A stretch of DNA of 64,000 nt, from the NCBI RefSeq assembly GCF_047495875.1, contig NC_092497.1, positions 77,585,249-77,649,248 on the forward strand. Reading direction: 5' to 3'. Source of the stretch: Pithys albifrons albifrons (lineage: Eukaryota; Chordata; Aves; Passeriformes; Thamnophilidae). A program made the translations under genes and the position numbers. Below the pieces are notes generated by a model. The model did no database searches and was not told the DNA's origin. It worked only from the letters and a program-made list of their open reading frames with translations. Numbering within the stretch: the first letter of the stretch is position 1; each line of letters opens with the position of its first letter. Shown here piece by piece: positions 58,270 to 64,000 of the stretch.

Positions 58270-61200
58270 AGAACAGTGAAACTGAGGCAGCAATTTAATG
58301 TAACGAGACTTCACTGAAACAGCTCTGAGTTCAGTAAGCTGGTTTCTTAAATTTCTTTCTTGTAGGATTTAAATTGAATTGTTAGTAGTAAGCACTTTGT
58401 TCTGTTGTCACTTTGGGTATTTAGCCCTTTGTGGAGCACTGTGGTCTCCAACACCAGTTATTTTTCATGTTCAGTCTGAATAATTGGAGATGAACAGCAT
58501 TGCCTTCTCAAGATCACCAGTGTTGTTCTTAATCTCCTCATCATGTTAAATTCAAGCTGAGTCTCTACTGTTGTAGTAGTGATTAGCTGCTGTCTTTGAA
58601 AAAATCACTGACTCATATTTATACTGAGAGGGCACTTTTACTGTTATGAGTCTTATTGTAACTAATCCCCCAAATTCTTTGAATGTGGAGGGTTTTGTCT
58701 TCTGAGAGAAGTGTAGTAGGCTAGAGCAACAGAAACTTAATTATATGACTTAGGAATTTAGTACTGAAGATCCAACCCCAGCCACTGGACAACGAGCTTG
58801 AGTAATTATCTGCCCCATGGAGAAGCTTGTAAATAAACTAAGCAGTGTGTGCTGCTTTTTGGAGGAATTCTGAGTGCCATATGTGTTTCTATATTTTAGG
58901 AAGAAAACTTCAGCAGTAGATGAATTAGCTCGTTATTTGGTGTAGCTTAATATGTTGGTTATATGTTATTTCTATAAGAAGTAGTTTAATTAGGCAATTA
59001 GTATTGTCTAAAGCTGAGCATTCAGGATGTATGGCAACTGTTTTCTTGGTTGGTCTTCCCACCTCAGTTACCTCAGCCATGAAGAGTGAACCAAAAATGG
59101 TGTTCATGTTTTACAGGCCGTAGATTTCTGCTTCATAAGCTTGTCCAGTCTAAACTGAAACAGGAATGTGTTCTCAGCAGGAAATAAAATATGGCAAGAC
59201 ATTTTAGACACCAAGTGTAAATTATGTGAAGTGCCACTTATTTTCTAGGATTTTAGTGTAAGAAAGCAGTGTCAGTTGTTTTGTCACACCCTTCATGTCA
59301 CTTCCAGTTCAATGAATCCCAGTTGTATCTGCAGCTATTTTGACTACAGCTTGGAGGAAGCTGCTTCGGCATTCCTCCATGCTTTTGGCAGCATTCTTTT
59401 TCTTTCTGTGGGCCCTTTGTGCTTCTGTAAAATAGACGTTCAACAGTCTGTATTGCTGAAAGCCTCTGAACAAAACAAGCAGCTGTGGGATAAGAGGAGG
59501 ATCTTTTTGTAGGTCTAATAAAAATGTAAATCTAATCAAAATTGTTAGAACACCAGAAGTAGAGAGCGAGGCAGACACATCTCATGTTCATGCAGTATTA
59601 TAGTGCTGAACTTGTGTCTTTCATTGAACTGTTTTCTCCAGGACCACATTCCTACATAGTGGTCATCCTATTTTTTCATGCTTGCATTAGTTAAATTCAG
59701 CTGTGTTAATTTCAATCTGCAATCAATGTTTGTTGTTCTTCACTATTGCCCTGTAACTTTTCCTGTGTGAGTTGCATTTTGTCATCACTGAACTTTGTCA
59801 CTTTGCTTTTACCCTCTTTTACAACTGAGTTATGAATGTACTGAATTACTTAGCTGCTAGGATGGAGCACTGGGACTCATCTGGTAACTTTCCTTTGTTT
59901 TGTGTTTATGTATTTTCTTTTTAATTCCTGTGGAGAATTTGCTTGCTTTTAGGGCCTTTGTTGAGCATCTTTGAGTATGTTTACTAAATTTTCAGAAGGC
60001 TTATTATGATCTCCCTTATCTATATACGTTCTTTTGAGAACTCCAGGAACTTTTTAAGGCACAATTTCACTTTACAGAATCTGCACAGGGTTTTCCATTT
60101 TGAACCAATTGTGGCTTCAGTACTCTAGACCTGTCTAATACGATTTAGCCTCTCTTTTTCTTGCATCATGCTCATCCAGTCTGAAGGTAAAATCTTGTCA
60201 GGCCTCTGAAAGGGGGGAGATGAAGCCTTAAGATCCTTAAGATTTTTACTTATTTGTAGATTTTAATATAGCTGTATAGTTTCTAAGACGTCGGAATTGC
60301 TAAACCTCTTTTTCATGGTTTGTGCCACATTCTTGAAATTCTGTTTTAACTTTCTTTTTAAGGAAAAAAATTCAGCAAAGACATCTTGTATGGGACACCT
60401 GCCTGGAACGTATGATTGTAGTCAAAGCAGTATAGAAAGCCCAAAACCCTTGGAGAAGCTGCAAAGGAGCAGACCCGAGAATGGCCCCAAGGGGGGACAT
60501 GATAATATGATATGATAATTAAGGAGTGTTACAAATTTGTTAGAGCCATATACTGGGTGTACACTTACATATTCTGTTGAACCTGAAAGTGCTTTCATTA
60601 AAAGACCCCTTCTTTATTTTATCTATACTAATATTGTCTGAGAAGTTCTTTTCTCCCATTTTAGGCAACAAAGGTATTTCTTTTGCAAATTAAACACAAG
60701 TTTGGATAATGTATAACCAGAATTAATTACAATTTATATTGCAGCTTACAAGGCACTGTTCTGGATTGGAAAGTACTTTCATTTGTGCTCTGTGGTTTGA
60801 GGACTTTTTTACACTGAATTTTTGCCAATTCTGAAAAATGGACCATTTGTGAGAAACAGCTGGAATTAATGTTGATCCAAAATACATCGGTTTGAAAATT
60901 AAAGGGAATAAGACACTAGAAACAGCTAAACATGCAATATTCCTCAAGAATTACCTGTCTAATAGGTGTGGAACAAGAGAGAATCCATGATGTTGTGAGG
61001 TGGAGTGGTAGCATACTATTTCTGCAAGAATATTCTAAAATGATTAAATAGTCATGCAGAGAGGCATACCAGGAAAAGTTTGCATTTGAAATAGTTGAAT
61101 TTTGTGGGGAAACTAACAATAGTGGAAAGGGAATGCACTTCATAATTTGACAGGAACTTCAAGATCTGAGTGATTCATACATGAAGCCAAGTTTCTCAGA

Positions 61201-61664
61201 GTGTTTTACTGATTCTATTACTTCATTTCTTTTTCTTGAAAATATGAGAGTTGACACATTGGCCTGCAGTGCAGGTGGTAGTGTAAAAAATAAGTGCTTG
61301 TACCAATTCATTTTTGTTGGGAGGAAAAGGTTTCTGTAGGCACTTCTTAAAAAAGAAAGTAAGAAAATTGGTTATCCTGATGCAGTTGAATGTTGGTTTA
61401 CATGTTACAGAAAGACAGTGGGTGCTGTTTGCAATGTGCGTCTGTACTGGAAGTAAAACAAGCAACTAGCAGGCTCTCCTGAGAGGCCCTATTACCTCGT
61501 GGGAAAGAATTTCCAGAGGATGGTGTGGGGTAAGAGAGGCAGATTCCTGTGGTTTGTCAATTTCAGAAGTTCAGCTTGAGTTTGTTTTTTATCTGCTTGA
61601 GAGATAATGCGATTACTCGACTGGAAAGGTACTTTAGGGAGATCCCCTCCCCTTCAGGACACGA
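58270..61664 (+). other. intron sequence, no exon recognised
   Basis: AT-rich. A slightly GC-richer patch at about 60385-60500 lies in an open plus-strand frame (ending PENGPKGGHDNMI) but has no convincing splice donor or family match. Confidence 0.4.
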
Positions 61665-61800
61665 TCAGCTGTGAGGCCTGAGCAGGTTGTCTAGAGCTTT
61701 TCCAGTTGGATAATGAAACAAACCCTTCAAGGATGGTGAACTTGTGTTCATCTCTGTGAGCAGTGGGTTCTGCTGCTTCACCCTCCTGGAAGTACAAAGT
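61665..61800 (-). mobile_element. old CR1 LINE fragment, minus orientation
   Basis: GAGCAGGTTGTCTAGAGC, TCAAGGATGGTGAACTTG and CTGCTTCACCCTCCTGGA follow the inverted CR1 3' region at a low but ordered level of similarity. Confidence 0.55.
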
Positions 61801-64000
61801 CATGCTGGATTTCTCCAATCGAATCCTTTGCTTAATTTATCTGGCAGGAGTACATGGCCTTCATCAAAGTATGACAAGTTTGAAAAGGTGCTCCAGAGGA
61901 CTTTGAACAGTGAGAAGTGATTTTGTTTTGAAATAAGGATATTTCTTAGGAGAAACAAATGTTTAACCATGTTTGAAATTGATGTCATGGTGCCTTTGCA
62001 AACAATTTTAATTATTAAATTACAGAATTGAATTAACAGATAAATAGTTACATAAGAAATATGTAAATAAATGAATACTGGCAATTCTAGCTTTGCTCTG
62101 GAAATATGGGACTGGCTATGTAAAACCGGTGCAACAAGTAGGTGTTTTGTTAGAACTTCTAGGACTTCAGATTTTATAATGATGGCCTTAAACTTGTGTT
62201 GGTAAGCATCTGAGACTAAGTAATGCTTTACTCATTATTGACTATGCAATTATAAAAGCTTGACCAGCAGCTTCGTTTAAAAGCAATTAATGCTCATACA
62301 CAGTTTCTTCTCCCATACACTGGTCTGCCATATGGAGATGATCCATGTGCATAGAAAATAAACCCACAACAGATTTTAAGGCTTTCCTGAGGGCACCTAA
62401 TTTTCAGCGTAACACTTTCACTTTCGAGGGTGGTGGATGAGGCAAGCAATTTGCATGTTGACCATATCTTTGCTGTTTCTGAAATCCTTTTAAAATCTCT
62501 TCAATCATAAGGAATTGAGTAAGTTGTGAATTTTCCTGGTTTCATGATTTAAGTTTCCCAATACAGCCATTTGCACAAGTGTTTTTTAATTAACCTAGAA
62601 GTCACTGCAAAGAAATTTGCAAATCATCAGCTGTAGTCTATGTGGATCACAGATTGGTAGCTATTAGTATATTTGACACAGTATGCTTGTCTTACTTTTT
62701 ATAGGCTCATGTTCCTTTCAGGATTTAAATTCTAATTTTCCAGGTCATGTCTTGAATCCAAAAAGTGATTTCTGTTTTTTTTTTAAGTAGTTCAATGCAG
62801 TTAACTGTAAGCTGCATGATACTGCTAGAAATGATTTGCAGACTATTTTAATCTCTAGGACAGATTCATTGAGGCTCCTTGCAACAAAAATACTTTTTTT
62901 TTCCCCAGAAGATTTAAAACTACTTCTGAAGAAAGAAACACGCATGTCTTTCTCAATATGTGTGTACATCATCTTTCTGTTAAATCATGTAAATCTCAGA
63001 TCAAATTTGCATGTAATAAAAACATTATTAAAAAAATTCAGAACAAAACTAAGCAGACCAAAGCTTTATTTTTAGTGACATTAGAAATGTTTGCTGAATA
63101 CAGACCAGATGTTCATGGTCCAGCATAATGCTTGGGGATGTAAGGGTGTGGGGGACATAAAATTAGAGGCAGGAGATAGTCCGGGGAGTCCTTTACCTAC
63201 TGTCTACTATAACATTTGCATTTTCCAGGAGAAACTGTGGAAAGGATCTTTAGACTTCAGTGTAATCAGTGTTAAATGCAGTCTGACTGGCATACATATA
63301 GTCAAGAAAATACTCTTATAATTGTTATCTTATTACATTATATAAAAGTACTTGTGGACTTCTTAGATGAGGAAGAATCTTTTACCCCTACAATCTTTGG
63401 AATCTGCTGTTTAGAGTTTTAAAATTACATGGTAATCTATGAAGAAATGTTAAGAATGCTTGAAAGTTTCTCAGCCTCCCAGAGATAAGATTTGGTATAA
63501 TCTTATATTATTTTCTAGGAGAAAGAAAACTGTTTTCTTCAAATCATCACACTTGAAAACAAGCTGCAATGTAGAAAATAAATTGAATTTTATTAGGTAG
63601 GGTACCCTGTTGCTTCAAGTTATGATAAACTGATAACTCCAAAAAGTATTAGAGGTCCAGGCATTTAGACTGTTTAGGCAACAGGGATTTCTCTTTAAAG
63701 TTTTTTGCTATACATGGTTAGCTTCAATGAATCTTTTGATAAATATGCTTTCTAAACCTGTAGTTTCTATCAATATACTGAGCAGGGGAGAAGCACCAAA
63801 GGTGTCTCTGTTCCACCTTCATTGTATACTGTCTTGACTGCTTTGGGGTTTAGTGGAAGACCCTGAGTTTCATGCTCTCCTTACTCTACACCTGCTGAAA
63901 TGAGAGTCTGGTGGATACTTATCACTGGATGTGTCTCTTCATCTGAATCCTGCATTATTACATTGCACAACAAGAGAAATGTTCTTTTATATTTTGGATA
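61801..64000 (+). other. intron sequence, nothing recognised
   Basis: AT-rich with short low-complexity runs. No supported gene or repeat up to the window end. Confidence 0.45.

Overview
This is a piece of a bird genome. It carries many CR1 LINE fragments in both orientations, several complete solo LTRs with target-site duplications (TSDs), long AT-rich non-coding stretches, and one GC-rich promoter island. There are no L1 or Alu-type repeats. I cannot name the species from sequence alone.

Layout. 1-1.9 kb: two in-phase minus-strand coding exons that look like the 3' end of a gene I do not recognise; its C-terminus is charged and coiled-coil-like. 1.9-45 kb: gene-poor DNA. It holds solo LTRs at 7124-7600 (6-bp TSD), 8529-9153 (minus, 5-bp TSD) and 23852-24811 (5-bp TSD), plus a degenerate LTR at 14942-15478. 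It also holds a long CR1 at about 19.96-22.2 kb that was interrupted by a 355-bp composite SINE, a CTCF-like motif at 25.42 kb, a ~650-bp GAAAA microsatellite at 28.2-28.9 kb, and further CR1 pieces.

45399-52099: a young, apparently complete env-less class III (ERV-L-like) provirus. Its two 627-bp LTRs read as identical and it is flanked by TAGAG duplications. It has a tRNA-Lys1,2-type primer binding site. One open gag and one open pol lie in the same frame and are separated by a single UAG. Downstream of that UAG there is a possible RNA pseudoknot, which suggests stop-codon readthrough. Gag is unusual: its N-terminus is strongly hydrophobic and it contains perfect in-frame 57-bp tandem repeats. 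A related solo LTR lies at 57638-58264.

52.4-54.0 kb: CR1 sequence runs up to the edge of a CpG island at about 54.0-54.6 kb. The island has tandem GC boxes, a palindromic GGTCACGTGACC E-box, a five-codon upstream ORF, and a 50-codon first coding exon with a clean splice donor on the plus strand. I do not recognise this gene. The remaining ~9.6 kb is read as its first intron and contains the solo LTR. The provirus, the solo LTR and this gene are all on the plus strand, so LTR promoter or splice effects on the gene are a reasonable thing to test.
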